This document shows, piece after piece, positions 44,652 through 53,119 of a stretch of DNA of 64,000 nt (position 1 is the first letter of the stretch; every line of letters starts with the position of its first letter). The position numbers and the translations under genes were made by a program. The DNA is taken from assembly GCA_963818695.1 (NCBI GenBank), contig CAWFTG010000007.1:1-64000 (forward strand). The letters run 5' to 3'. The notes beneath the pieces are model-generated. The model worked only from the letters and a program-made list of their open reading frames with translations, was not told the DNA's origin and did not search any database. This DNA comes from AP-15 sp963818695. Its GTDB lineage: Bacteria > Pseudomonadota > Alphaproteobacteria > ATCC43930 > CGMCC-115725.

Positions 44652-45770
44652 TCAGTAAAAGATGATCGTGCGTGCGTCGGCGCCCATATGGAGCGTGATG
44701 TCCGGGCTCAGATCCTGCAATACCAATGTCACCGGGAAGCGCCGCTCCAGTCGTATCCAGTCGGTCGTCGGCGCGACATAAGGCAACAGCTTGCGATCGG
44801 TCGGCTCACGGCTGATTCCGCGGGCGATGCCCTGGATCGTCGCGCGATGAAAACGCCAGGGGTAGGCGTCGAGCCAGACCCAGGCGGTGCGGCCCACTTT
44901 CATATGGCGAATGACGCTTTCCTTGTAGTTCGCGTAGATCCGCCAGGCGTGCGCGTCAACCAGGCCGATCAGCGGTTTGTTTTCCACTGCCTGGTCGCCG
45001 ACCCGCAGGGTCAGCTGGGTGACGGTGCCGGCGGTCGGGGCGAGCAGCTTCGTCTGCTCAAGCTGCCATTGCAGGTAGGCGATCTCGGCATTGATCGCTG
45101 CAATTGTCGCCTGATGCAGGGCCAGCGTCTGTTGCGCTTTTGCAATCGCAGACTCGGCCTCGACCAGAGCTGCCTTGGCTTCCTGTTCCTTCGCAGTCAA
45201 GGTGTCAAGTCCCTGTCGGGAATAAAAGCCTGCGGCAGTGATCGGCGTGGCCCGGCGCACATTGTCGCTCGCCAGCCGCTGCTTCGCCGCGGCGTCGTCG
45301 CGCTGGGCCTGTGTCGCGGCAATGACATCTCGATCGACCGCGAGCTGCGCTTCGGCTTCGGTCTTTTTCGCCTGCCTCTCGTTCAATGCCAGTTGGAAAG
45401 GCGCCGGATCGATCGTCGCAAGTAATTCGCCTTTTTTCACGGTCTGATTGTCAACGATGTTTACGCCTACGATTCGGCCGCTAACATATGGAGCGACATT
45501 GACGAAGTCTGACGTGACATAGGCATCGTCGGTGTAAGCAACGAAATAGCCGGAAGCCCAGTACAGCCCGAGCGCGGCCACGATTGAAGCGAGGACAAGG
45601 AGGACTCTTCGCCGATAACTACGAACGCTCGTGTTTTCCCGATCTGCTATCTCAGGCGGGTGCTCCCCAATGTTGTCCGGTGGCGTGGGTTCCTCAGGTT
45701 CGACCGCGGGCGGCTGAGGCGTCGCTCGCGCCACCTCCCGCAACCTGATAGTCGTATCCTGATTCGTCAT
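44652..45770 (-). CDS. HlyD/EmrA-family membrane fusion protein
   Basis: About 372 residues. A cytoplasmic Pro-rich N-terminus and one membrane segment (RRRVLLVLASIVAALGLYWA) are followed by the lipoyl/barrel-sandwich half-motif TDDAYVTSDFVNVAPYVSGRIVGVNI, a long coiled coil rich in Ala, Glu and Gln (about 130-225), and the second lipoyl half LLAPTAGTVTQL. These periplasmic adaptors link inner-membrane pumps to an outer-membrane channel. ATG 45770 is chosen since the homology to family N-termini starts after it; 45845 is a longer start. It precedes the FUSC gene in one operon. Confidence 0.88.
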   Translation of the reverse strand: MTNQDTTIRLREVARATPQPPAVEPEEPTPPDNIGEHPPEIADRENTSVRSYRRRVLLVLASIVAALGLYWASGYFVAYTDDAYVTSDFVNVAPYVSGRIVGVNIVDNQTVKKGELLATIDPAPFQLALNERQAKKTEAEAQLAVDRDVIAATQAQRDDAAAKQRLASDNVRRATPITAAGFYSRQGLDTLTAKEQEAKAALVEAESAIAKAQQTLALHQATIAAINAEIAYLQWQLEQTKLLAPTAGTVTQLTLRVGDQAVENKPLIGLVDAHAWRIYANYKESVIRHMKVGRTAWVWLDAYPWRFHRATIQGIARGISREPTDRKLLPYVAPTTDWIRLERRFPVTLVLQDLSPDITLHMGADARTIIFY

Positions 45771-45858
45771 AATGGTGGCCAGCGCGGGTGGACGATTTGG
45801 GAGTCGGGCGACAATGATATCGCTACTCGGGCGGCCGCGCCACACGAGGCTGCAGCGA

Positions 45859-46323
45859 TCAGCTCGCAGATTGAGAAATTAACCCAACCGGATCCAGCTC
45901 GCGGCGCTCGATCACCGTCGCGGGTTGTTTTTCAGTCGGATATCTCGGCAGCTGGTCGGCGGTGTCGAACCAGGCGATTCGGCTATCGGTCCAAATGTGC
46001 ATGGTTGGTGCGATGGCCTCTGGGTTGTCGAGGCTGGCGACACTGATGTCGACGAACCGGGGGTTGTCGGCTTCGCGCCATGTCAGCGGCGTGCCACAGC
46101 TGGCGCAGAAATGCCGGAACGCCTTCGCCGAGGAACGATAAGCGACGGGGTTGCCAGCCGTCACCACAAAGGCGTCGAGCGGCACCGTGAGCCAGGCAAT
46201 CACTGGCGCGCCATGCGCCCGTTGGCACATCCGGCAATGGCAGTAGAGCGCCTCGACGGGCGTGGCGGTAATGCGGTAGCGTATGTCACCGCACAAGCAG
46301 CCGCCGGTAATATCTTCTTCCAC
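45859..46323 (-). CDS. GFA-family (glutathione-dependent formaldehyde-activating-like) protein
   Basis: About 154 residues. The zinc-binding cysteines are at GGCLCGDIRY, CHCRMCQR and FCASCGTPL, the CENP-V/GFA pattern. GTG at 46323 is chosen as start because GGAGA lies six bases upstream and the protein begins EEDITGGCLCG; the long upstream frame lacks homology. Most family members have unproven roles in thiol or one-carbon chemistry. It is divergent from the small DUF3096 gene, with only 27 bases between the two start codons. Confidence 0.85.
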   Translation of the reverse strand: MEEDITGGCLCGDIRYRITATPVEALYCHCRMCQRAHGAPVIAWLTVPLDAFVVTAGNPVAYRSSAKAFRHFCASCGTPLTWREADNPRFVDISVASLDNPEAIAPTMHIWTDSRIAWFDTADQLPRYPTEKQPATVIERRELDPVGLISQSAS

Positions 46324-46350
46324 AATTCGTCTCCACTCAGGAAGCCGCCG

Positions 46351-46509
46351 ATGACATTTGACGTTTTGGTGATCCAACCGCTGGTCGCGCTGATCGCGGG
46401 CATACTGATCCTTCTTATACCGCGTATTCTCAATTATGTTGTCGCGGTTTACCTGATCTTTATCGGCTTGGTCGGCTTGTGGCCCCGCCTGTTTCACATT
46501 CCGCATTGA
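46351..46509 (+). CDS. DUF3096 small membrane protein
   Basis: A 52-residue protein with two hydrophobic segments: FDVLVIQPLVALIAGILIL and NYVVAVYLIFIGLVGL, separated by IPRIL. The order and the QPLVALIAGI motif fit the DUF3096 family of unknown function. CAGGAAG seven bases upstream gives a good ribosome site for ATG 46351. The 3' end overlaps the end of the convergent methyltransferase gene by about 50 bases. Confidence 0.8.
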   Translation: MTFDVLVIQPLVALIAGILILLIPRILNYVVAVYLIFIGLVGLWPRLFHIPH

Positions 46510-47326
46510 CGGTCTCCGGCGCCCAGCCGGTCAGGAAGAGGATTTCGAAGGTCGCCGGAACGCGGCCGTCGGGTTGACCGAACCGCTCGGAATAGAGCAG
46601 CGCAGCGCGGGCAAGGGTGGCGCGGCGCAGCGATGTGCGCCTGCGCGCCGTCAGCGCATTGGTCTCTCCCATGCCGCGCAGGTCGCGCATCAGCGCCAGA
46701 GCGTCAGGGTAGGTGACGGTGATCTTTTCGGCATCGGCGACAGGCATTGCAAAACCGGTGCGCAGCAGAAGGCCCGCCACATCGCCGAGCTCGGCGGCCG
46801 GCGATACGCGCGGGCTCGCTCCTCCTTCTTCGATCAATTCGGCCTCGATCAGCACGGTGCGAAGCTCGACCAGGGTCGAGCCACCGAACATTGCGGCGAG
46901 AAACAGGCCACCCGGTTTGAGGATACGGCGAATCTGGACCAGGGCGCCGGGCAGGTCGCCGGCCCAGTGCAATTCCAGCATGCTGACAACGAGGTCGAAG
47001 CTGCCGTCGCGAAACGGGACGAGATCGGAGTCGGCCGCGACCCGCATTCCGCTGAGCTGCGCGAGGAAGCCGAAGGACGGGTCGGCGGCTACCACCCACT
47101 CGATCCCCGGCCGGCAGCTGAGTGCGCGCGAGACCGCCCCGTGGTGCGCGCCGAGGTCGAGCGCCAGACGAAACTCCCGTTTGACATCGTCGAGCCGCTC
47201 GATGACGGGGTCCGCGAGTTCCCTATGTAGAAACTCGACGCAGCCGCGGCCCGCCGCACGATCGCGGTGCTGCCGCCGGGCGCGGCGATCGAACAGCATC
47301 AATGGGAGGTCGTCGGATCGGGCCAT
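46460..47326 (-). CDS. SAM-dependent methyltransferase, BioC/NDUFAF5-like
   Basis: A 288-residue class I methyltransferase. SAM motif I is ALDLGAHHGAVSRAL, motif II VVAADPSFGFLAQL, the post-I acidic and LELHWAGDLPGALVQIRRIL region follows, and LKPGGLFLAAMFGG is motif III. An N-terminal FDRRARRQHRDRAA is typical of the alphaproteobacterial protein next to comF that is related to mitochondrial NDUFAF5, which hydroxylates a complex I subunit, and to BioC. The presence of comF, grx and nitrilase genes next door is the usual order. Its exact reaction is unknown here. Confidence 0.82.
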   Translation of the reverse strand: MARSDDLPLMLFDRRARRQHRDRAAGRGCVEFLHRELADPVIERLDDVKREFRLALDLGAHHGAVSRALSCRPGIEWVVAADPSFGFLAQLSGMRVAADSDLVPFRDGSFDLVVSMLELHWAGDLPGALVQIRRILKPGGLFLAAMFGGSTLVELRTVLIEAELIEEGGASPRVSPAAELGDVAGLLLRTGFAMPVADAEKITVTYPDALALMRDLRGMGETNALTARRRTSLRRATLARAALLYSERFGQPDGRVPATFEILFLTGWAPETVNAECETGGATSRPSR

Positions 47327-47386
47327 CGCGGTGGAACCTGCGGGTCTGGGTTGACGAAAGTGCCCGCTACCTGATCATGTGTATCG

Positions 47387-48151
47387 ATGCACGTATCGGC
47401 AACTCTTGCCAACTGGGCTTCCAGCCGTTTACGGCGGATCGCCAGAGCCGTCGTCGACGGGGTGTTGCCGCCGCGCTGCCTTGCGTGCGGTGAAACGATC
47501 GGCGAGCCCGATGCTCTTTGCGGCCGGTGTTGGCGAGGGATTACGTTTTTTGCGCCGCCGTGGTGCGCCGCTTGCGGCGCACCGTTTGCCTACCCGATGG
47601 GCGAGGACGCGATGTGCGGGGCCTGCGTCAGCGAGCGGCGCAACTGGGACAGGGCGCGATCGGTGCTGCGCTATGACAAGCACAGCCGTCACATGGTCCT
47701 CGGGCTGAAGCATGGCGACCGGACCCATGTAGCCGGGGCGTTCGGGCGCTGGATGCACCGCACTGGGGCCGAGGTCCTCGCCGATACCGACCTGCTGGTT
47801 CCGGTGCCGTTGCACTGGACCCGCCTGTTTCAGCGCCGCTACAACCAGGCCGCGCTGTTGGCGCAGGCGATCCATTCGGCCGGCGGTCCCGAGGTCGCGG
47901 CGGACTGGCTGGTTCGCCGCCGACGGACGCCGGCGCAGGGCCATCTGGGACCGGCAGCGCGCGAGCGCAACGTCCGCGGCGCCTTCGCGGTCAAGGCCGG
48001 CCGCAGCTTTGCCGGGAAGCGCGTGGTAATTATCGACGATGTCATGACGACAGGAGCGACCGTCGAGGAGTGTGCCCGCGTACTACGGCGGGCGGGAGCC
48101 GGATCGATCGGGGTTTTGACACTGGCTCGGGCCTTGCGGATGGGCGGATAG
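47387..48151 (+). CDS. comF: ComF-family phosphoribosyltransferase-like protein
   Basis: A 254-residue protein with the N-terminal zinc ribbon (PPRCLACGE, LCGRCWRG, CAACGAPF, CGACVSE) and a C-terminal PRTase domain with the PRPP loop VVIIDDVMTTGATVEE. ComF proteins take part in natural transformation in several bacteria, in uptake or processing of single-stranded DNA, though in alphaproteobacteria the role is little studied. It is divergent from the methyltransferase and stands upstream of the glutaredoxin gene. Confidence 0.9.
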   Translation: MHVSATLANWASSRLRRIARAVVDGVLPPRCLACGETIGEPDALCGRCWRGITFFAPPWCAACGAPFAYPMGEDAMCGACVSERRNWDRARSVLRYDKHSRHMVLGLKHGDRTHVAGAFGRWMHRTGAEVLADTDLLVPVPLHWTRLFQRRYNQAALLAQAIHSAGGPEVAADWLVRRRRTPAQGHLGPAARERNVRGAFAVKAGRSFAGKRVVIIDDVMTTGATVEECARVLRRAGAGSIGVLTLARALRMGG

Positions 48152-48254
48152 TCGCCGCATCAGCGCCGGGGCCGCGGGGCTTGGCACCCTGGCATTGTCG
48201 TCTTAATTGAAGGACATGCATGCTCGCACGATCCCTACTCGGAGTTCCCGCCGC

Positions 48255-48518
48255 ATGGCTGAGGTCGAGCTTTACACGACAATGTTCTGTCCTTATTGCG
48301 CCCGGGCGCGCGTCCTGTTGGAGCGCAAAGGGGTCGCTTACACCGAAATTGATATTATCGAGGAACCGGCCCGGCGCGACGAGATGATCCGGCGCGCCGG
48401 CGGCCGCACATCGGTTCCTCAGATCTTCATCGATGGCGAGCATATCGGAGGCTCCGACGAACTGGTCGCGCTCGACCGTGCCGGCGAACTCGATGCCAAG
48501 CTCGGGAGCACGAAATGA
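48255..48518 (+). CDS. grxC: glutaredoxin 3
   Basis: About 87 residues with the dithiol active site CPYC, the cis-proline region RTSVPQIFIDGEHIGG and DELVALDRAGEL. It reduces protein and glutathione mixed disulfides. ATG 48255 is preferred because AEVELYTTMFCPYC follows at once; an upstream in-frame ATG at 48219 or 48207 would add only basic residues. The stop overlaps the nitrilase start as ATGA (48515-48518). Confidence 0.92.
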   Translation: MAEVELYTTMFCPYCARARVLLERKGVAYTEIDIIEEPARRDEMIRRAGGRTSVPQIFIDGEHIGGSDELVALDRAGELDAKLGSTK

Positions 48519-49393
48519 ACGACGCCTTCACTGTTTCCTGCATTCAGTTCACTTCGGCGCGAGATTACGAGCCCAACGTTCGTGTCGTCACGGATCTTGT
48601 GCGGCGGGCGCGCGACGGCGGCGCCGATTTCGTCATGACGCCCGAGAACACCGGGCTCACTGAGCCGGTCGGCAAATTGCGCCGCGAAAAGGCTCGGGAC
48701 GAGGCGAACCATCCCGTTCTGGCCGCCTTGCGCGAGGTCGCGCGTGAGACCGGGATTTGGCTGCTGATCGGCTCGCTGGCCGTCGATCTGTCGCGAGAAC
48801 CCGGGACGGCGGACGGGGAACAGCGCCTCGCCAACCGCTCCTACCTCGTCGATCCCGGCGGCGCGGTGGTTGCCCGTTACGATAAGATTCACATGTTCGA
48901 CGTCGATCTCGCCGGCGGTGAGAGCTATCGGGAAAGCAACGCCTTCCGCCCCGGCGGTCGCGCGGTGCTGGCCGAGACGCCGTGGGGGGTTCTCGGAATG
49001 ACGGTGTGCTACGATTTGCGCTTCCCGCACCTTTATCGCGCGCTCGCCCAGGCCGGCGCCGATTTTCTGGCAATTCCCTCCGCTTTCACCGTGCCGACCG
49101 GCAAAGCGCACTGGCATGTGCTGCTGCGCGCGCGGGCAATCGAGAACGGGTGCTTTGTGTTTGCCCCGGCGCAATGGGGCGAGCATGCCGAGGGCAGGCG
49201 AACCTATGGCCACTCGCTGATTGTCGATCCATGGGGCGAGGTGCTGGCCGATGCCGGAGAAGGCGTCGGCATCGTGAGCGCACGTATAGACTTAGCGGCG
49301 ATCGCCAAGGCGCGCCGCATGGTCCCGTCGTTGCAGCACGATCGACCGTTTACAGAGCCGGAGCTCGCCGCCCGCCCTCTCGCAGCCGAGTAG
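48515..49393 (+). CDS. carbon-nitrogen hydrolase (nitrilase superfamily, Nit-like)
   Basis: A 292-residue nitrilase-fold amidase. The catalytic Glu is in TPENTGL, the Lys in YDKIHMFDVDL, and the Cys in VCYDLRFPHLYR. YDKIHMFDVDLAGGESYRES is the signature of the Nit1/Nit2 branch that hydrolyses deaminated glutathione or omega-amides. It is translationally coupled to grxC, which fits a role in repairing thiol or glutathione by-products. Its last 44 bases overlap the convergent Uma2 gene. Confidence 0.9.
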   Translation: MNDAFTVSCIQFTSARDYEPNVRVVTDLVRRARDGGADFVMTPENTGLTEPVGKLRREKARDEANHPVLAALREVARETGIWLLIGSLAVDLSREPGTADGEQRLANRSYLVDPGGAVVARYDKIHMFDVDLAGGESYRESNAFRPGGRAVLAETPWGVLGMTVCYDLRFPHLYRALAQAGADFLAIPSAFTVPTGKAHWHVLLRARAIENGCFVFAPAQWGEHAEGRRTYGHSLIVDPWGEVLADAGEGVGIVSARIDLAAIAKARRMVPSLQHDRPFTEPELAARPLAAE

Positions 49394-49943
49394 CATCGAG
49401 CTCGGTATCCTCGTAGACGGTGTCGAGACTCATCTCGACCCCGACCGAAGAGAGCGTGAGCATCGCATCTCCCTCGACAATCTCATCCGTCCATCGATCG
49501 CCCGACCGGGTGTACAGGTCAACGCGACGAGCATCCTGCTCGATTATGGCGTATTGCTGGATCGATGGCGTCGCGAAGTAATCGAATTTCTTTCGGCCCC
49601 GATCCTCCCGCTCGGTGCTGGGTGATATTACCTCGATCACGAGGACCGGCTCTAGCACGGTGTCCTCGTCCCCTCGCACCGGAGTGCAGGTCACCGACAA
49701 ATCCGGATAACGTATTGAGTTATTCGCGATTATTTTCGTATCGCCGCGGAAGGCCCGGCAGGCGCTGCGGCGAAGGCCATCGCGCAGCGTGGTCCAAAGG
49801 TTGGAAGCGATCGTCGAATGGTCGAGCGAGCCGCCCGTCATCATCGTGGCAACACCGCCCGCGTATTCGTAGCGTTCGGGCTGCTCGCGCTCCCAAGCCA
49901 GAAATTTGCCCAGCGGCATCAGCTGTTCGGCAATATTCGGCAT
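49350..49943 (-). CDS. Uma2-family (DUF820) putative endonuclease
   Basis: A 197-residue protein of the PD-(D/E)XK-like Uma2 family. The pattern RYEYAGG, HSTIASNLWTTLRDGL, YPDLSVTC (with the metal-binding Asp), VLVIEVISPSTEREDRGRK (with the E-x-x-S and K) and YAIIEQDARRVDLYT is clear. Family members are numerous, often in multiple copies, and their role is unknown; they have been proposed to be restriction-like or mobile-element relics. It is codirectional with the methyltransferase upstream and overlaps the nitrilase gene at the 3' ends. Confidence 0.88.
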   Translation of the reverse strand: MPNIAEQLMPLGKFLAWEREQPERYEYAGGVATMMTGGSLDHSTIASNLWTTLRDGLRRSACRAFRGDTKIIANNSIRYPDLSVTCTPVRGDEDTVLEPVLVIEVISPSTEREDRGRKKFDYFATPSIQQYAIIEQDARRVDLYTRSGDRWTDEIVEGDAMLTLSSVGVEMSLDTVYEDTELDATRLREGGRRAPAL

Positions 49944-49952
49944 AATGGAAGC

Positions 49953-50513
49953 TTACTCCATCGGAATTCCGTTGTCCAAACCGACTGGCTCCGGCAGGCA
50001 TTGCAGTGGGCCGGCGACCGTTGCGATCCGCTGGATTACTGCAGGCCGCGGTACCGAAACTTCGCCCTGCTCAAAGGCGACGATAGTTAGCATAGAAAAG
50101 GCGTCGAGGAGTTCACTGGGACGCAGCAGAAAATCGGGGTTGCGCGGGCGCCCGAAACACTCGTTGCCGCGGGCGAAGGTCTCATATATCAGCACACCAC
50201 CGGCGGCGAGGGCTTCGACGATCGCCGGCAGCAGCGGACGGTGCAGATAATTGGTCACGATAATGCCATCGTATCCGGTACCGAGCATCCACGGGGCGCC
50301 GGCCTCGAGATCGATCTGCCGCACCTCGCAGCCCCACGCGGCAAGGGGCGATAGCGCCGAAACGTCGCGGTCGACCGCGGAAACCGTAAAGCCGCTGTCG
50401 AGCAGAAGCCGGGTATGCCGGCCGCTGCCCGCGGCAAGGTCGAGCACCTGCCCGCCGCGTCTAATCAGCGGCACGAACCGTCTCACCCAAGCAGAAGCTG
50501 GTGCGGAGGACAC
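49953..50513 (-). CDS. class I SAM-dependent methyltransferase, TehB-like
   Basis: A 186-residue methyltransferase with SAM motif I VLDLAAGSGRHTRLLLDSG, motif II VSAVDRDVSAL, VRQIDLEA, and IIVTNYLHRPLL followed by GGVLIYETFARGNE. The ETFARGNE/RPRNPDFLL pattern is a frequent form among small TehB-like methyltransferases. The substrate is unknown. It ends nine bases before the Uma2 start, so both may be co-transcribed, and is divergent from DUF1178. Confidence 0.85.
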   Translation of the reverse strand: MSSAPASAWVRRFVPLIRRGGQVLDLAAGSGRHTRLLLDSGFTVSAVDRDVSALSPLAAWGCEVRQIDLEAGAPWMLGTGYDGIIVTNYLHRPLLPAIVEALAAGGVLIYETFARGNECFGRPRNPDFLLRPSELLDAFSMLTIVAFEQGEVSVPRPAVIQRIATVAGPLQCLPEPVGLDNGIPME

Positions 50514-50600
50514 CGCGATTCAGTGTTTATCGAAATGTCGGCATACGCTTGGACAGCCCGGATGGGCCGGTGTACAACTGCCGGCTAGGAGGTTGCCTCG

Positions 50601-51012
50601 ATGATCCTGTTCACGTTGCGCTGTGCTCATGGCCACGAGTTCGAAGGGTGGTTTCGTGACGGAGATGGGTTCGAGGTCGCAGCAGAAGTCCGGCGAAATT
50701 GCCTGCCCCGAATGTGGTCAAACCGCGGTCGAGAAAGCGATGATGGCGCCGCACCTCGGGAGATCCAGGGAGACTCCTCCGCCGATCTCGCCAGCACGAT
50801 TTCGCGCGGCGTTGCTGGAGATGCAGCGGCAGGTCGAGAGCCATTGCGACTACGTCGGCAACCGCTTCGCCGAAGAAGCCCGGCGCATCCACTATGGCGA
50901 AATCGATCCACACAGCATCTACGGCGAAGCCAGTGAAGAAGAGTCGCGAGAGCTTACGGATGAGGGGATCAGTTTTGGCCGGGTCCCCTGGGTCCCGCAT
51001 ACCGACAGCTGA
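50601..51012 (+). pseudogene. DUF1178-family protein, one frameshift
   Basis: A small alphaproteobacterial family of about 135-150 residues. The first 24 codons (MILFTLRCAHGHEFEGWFRDGDGFE) in the first frame match the family's start, with cysteine and histidine of a zinc ribbon. Then a one-base insertion near 50676 moves the rest (GEIACPECGQTAVEKAMMAP) to another frame, ending FGRVPWVPHTDS. The family is usually found beside the nitrilase gene, as here. AGGAGG at eight bases supports ATG 50601. Function unknown; probably intact in vivo. Confidence 0.8.
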
Positions 51013-51022
51013 GGCGGGCGGC

Positions 51023-51763
51023 TCACTGCCGCACCGCCATTACCATGTAATTAACCTCCAGGTCGCGCGAAAGCAACCATTCCCCACGGATCAAATCATA
51101 GCTGACACCGGTCATCTCAGTGGGGTTCAGGCCATTGCGGCGCAATCCGAGGACGAACTCGGAGGGGCGCATGAACTTGCGCCAATCGTGCGTGCCGCGA
51201 GGTAGCCAGCCGAGCAGGTATTCCGCGCCGATAATCGCCGCGGCAAAAGACCGGGGGGTGCGGTTCAACGTGGCGCCGATAAAGGCTCCCCCTTGCCGGA
51301 CGAGGGCTCCGACAGACCCGAGAAAAACACCGGGATCGGCGACGTGCTCGATGATTTCGAGCGCCAGGACGGCGTCGAACCGTTCGCCAGTGTCGGCCAT
51401 CGATTCGGCGGTGGCAATGCGGTAGTCAATCGAGAGCCCGGTTGCTTCGGCGCGGGCGCGGGCGGCGGCGATTGCCTGGTCATCCGCGTCGACCGCTGTA
51501 ACGGCAAAGCCGAGGCGAGACATTGGTTCGGCGATGAGGCCGCCGCCGCAGCCTATATCCAGCAGAGTTAGCCCATCGAATGGTCGCAACGAGGAGATGT
51601 TGCGTCCGAAATGCGCCGTCAGGTGTTGACGAATGTAGTCGAGCCGAACGGGGTTGAGCCGATGCAGGGGGCGAAAGCTCCCCTCAGGATCCCACCACGC
51701 TTCGGCCTGCGCGGCAAAGCGTTCGATCTCCTGCGGGTCGACCGTTGCGCTGGTGGCGCGCAC
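51023..51763 (-). CDS. ubiG: ubiquinone biosynthesis O-methyltransferase
   Basis: A 246-residue enzyme that methylates the two hydroxyl groups during ubiquinone synthesis. Diagnostic are the N-terminus EIERFAAQAEAWWDPEGSFR and PLHRLNPVRLDYI, SAM motif I LLDIGCGGGLIAEPM, EIIEHVADP, and the C-terminal RGTHDWRKFMRPSE. It is divergent from lysC, as commonly seen in alphaproteobacteria, with about 130 bases of shared promoter region. It ends 11 bases after the convergent DUF1178 stop. Confidence 0.95.
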   Translation of the reverse strand: MRATSATVDPQEIERFAAQAEAWWDPEGSFRPLHRLNPVRLDYIRQHLTAHFGRNISSLRPFDGLTLLDIGCGGGLIAEPMSRLGFAVTAVDADDQAIAAARARAEATGLSIDYRIATAESMADTGERFDAVLALEIIEHVADPGVFLGSVGALVRQGGAFIGATLNRTPRSFAAAIIGAEYLLGWLPRGTHDWRKFMRPSEFVLGLRRNGLNPTEMTGVSYDLIRGEWLLSRDLEVNYMVMAVRQ

Positions 51764-51895
51764 TTTCGATCCTTCTCGGTTGAACGATTGTTATATGGCC
51801 AGATAAGCCGACGAGAGTATGTGTTGCCGTCCGGCCCCGGCAACAACCCCGTGGGGCCCTCATCGACGGATTTGCCGGACAGGTCCGAGAAACGC

Positions 51896-53119
51896 ATGGC
51901 GCGCATTGTTCAGAAGTTCGGCGGCACTTCGGTCGCCGATATCGCCCGGATCAAGAATGTCGCGCGGCGCGTCAAGTGCGAAGTCGACGCCGGCAATGAA
52001 GTGGCTGTCGTAGTCTCGGCAATGGCGGGAACCACCAACCATCTGGTCGATTGGACGCGAGAGACGAGCCGCCTTCACGACGCGCGCGAATACGACGTCG
52101 TGGTCGCATCGGGCGAGCAGGTGACCGCAGGTCTGCTTTCGCTGGCTCTACAGGATCTCGGTACCGATGCCCGCTCCTGGCTCGGATGGCAGATCCCGAT
52201 TCGCACTGACGGGGTGCACGGCAAGGCGCGGATCGAAGCGATCGACGTCACCGAGATTCGCAGCCGTCTCGCCCAGGGCCAGGTCGCCGTCGTCGCAGGT
52301 TTTCAGGGAGTAGGGCCGCGCGGGCGGATAACGACGCTCGGCCGGGGCGGGTCCGACACTTCTGCCGTGGCGCTCGCGGCCGCTCTCGAAGCGGACCGTT
52401 GCGACATCTTCACCGATGTCGACGGCGTCTACACGACCGATCCGCGCATCGTTGCGAAAGCCCGCAAGCTCAGTAGAATAACTTACGAGGAAATGCTGGA
52501 AATGGCGTCGCAGGGCGCCAAGGTGCTGCAGACGCGGTCGGTCGAAATGGCGATGAACCACCGAGTGCGCGTGCAGGTGCTGTCGAGCTTTACCGACACT
52601 CCCGGAACCCTCGTGGTCGACGAAGACGAGATCGTGGAAAAGCAAGTTGTAAGCGGCATCGCGTACAGCCGCGACGAAGCCAAGATCACCGTGCAGAAGG
52701 TGGCCGATCAACCGGGTGTCGCGGCGGCCATTTTTGGTCCGCTCGCCGACGATGCGATCAATGTCGACATGATCGTACAGAGCGCTTCCGAGGACGGACG
52801 CACCGCCGATCTCACTTTCACTGTGGCGCGCGCCGACCTCGATCGGGCTGTGGCAGTGCTGGAAAAGGGGAAAAACTCGATCGGTTTCGCTCTACTCAAG
52901 CCCGATCCGAATGTCGTCAAGGTCTCGGTCATCGGTATCGGCATGCGCAGCCATGCCGGGGTCGCCAAGCAGATGTTTCAAACGCTGGCCGACAAAGGCA
53001 TCAACATCCAGGTGATTTCGACATCCGAGATCAAGGTCAGTGTCCTTATAGCGGCTGAATATGCCGAGCTTGCGCTGCGGGCGTTGCACACGGCCTATGG
53101 GCTCGACACAGCCGGATGA
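51896..53119 (+). CDS. lysC: aspartate kinase
   Basis: A 407-residue enzyme phosphorylating aspartate at the head of the Lys/Thr/Met/DAP pathway. The kinase motif KFGGTSVADI, then GRGGSDTSAVALAAALEA and CDIFTDVDGVYTTDPR, are followed by two C-terminal ACT domains (EAKITVQKVADQPGVAAAIF and VVKVSVIGIGMRSHAGVAKQ) for feedback control. ATG 51896 is chosen since the family begins MARIVQKFGGTS; the open frame upstream overlaps ubiG antisense. The stop overlaps the next start codon as ATGA. Confidence 0.96.
   Translation: MARIVQKFGGTSVADIARIKNVARRVKCEVDAGNEVAVVVSAMAGTTNHLVDWTRETSRLHDAREYDVVVASGEQVTAGLLSLALQDLGTDARSWLGWQIPIRTDGVHGKARIEAIDVTEIRSRLAQGQVAVVAGFQGVGPRGRITTLGRGGSDTSAVALAAALEADRCDIFTDVDGVYTTDPRIVAKARKLSRITYEEMLEMASQGAKVLQTRSVEMAMNHRVRVQVLSSFTDTPGTLVVDEDEIVEKQVVSGIAYSRDEAKITVQKVADQPGVAAAIFGPLADDAINVDMIVQSASEDGRTADLTFTVARADLDRAVAVLEKGKNSIGFALLKPDPNVVKVSVIGIGMRSHAGVAKQMFQTLADKGINIQVISTSEIKVSVLIAAEYAELALRALHTAYGLDTAG

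Noticed and set aside
51611..51895. N-terminal extension of aspartate kinase
   Set aside because: It overlaps ubiG on the other strand and has no similarity to kinases. ATG 51896 matches the family start.
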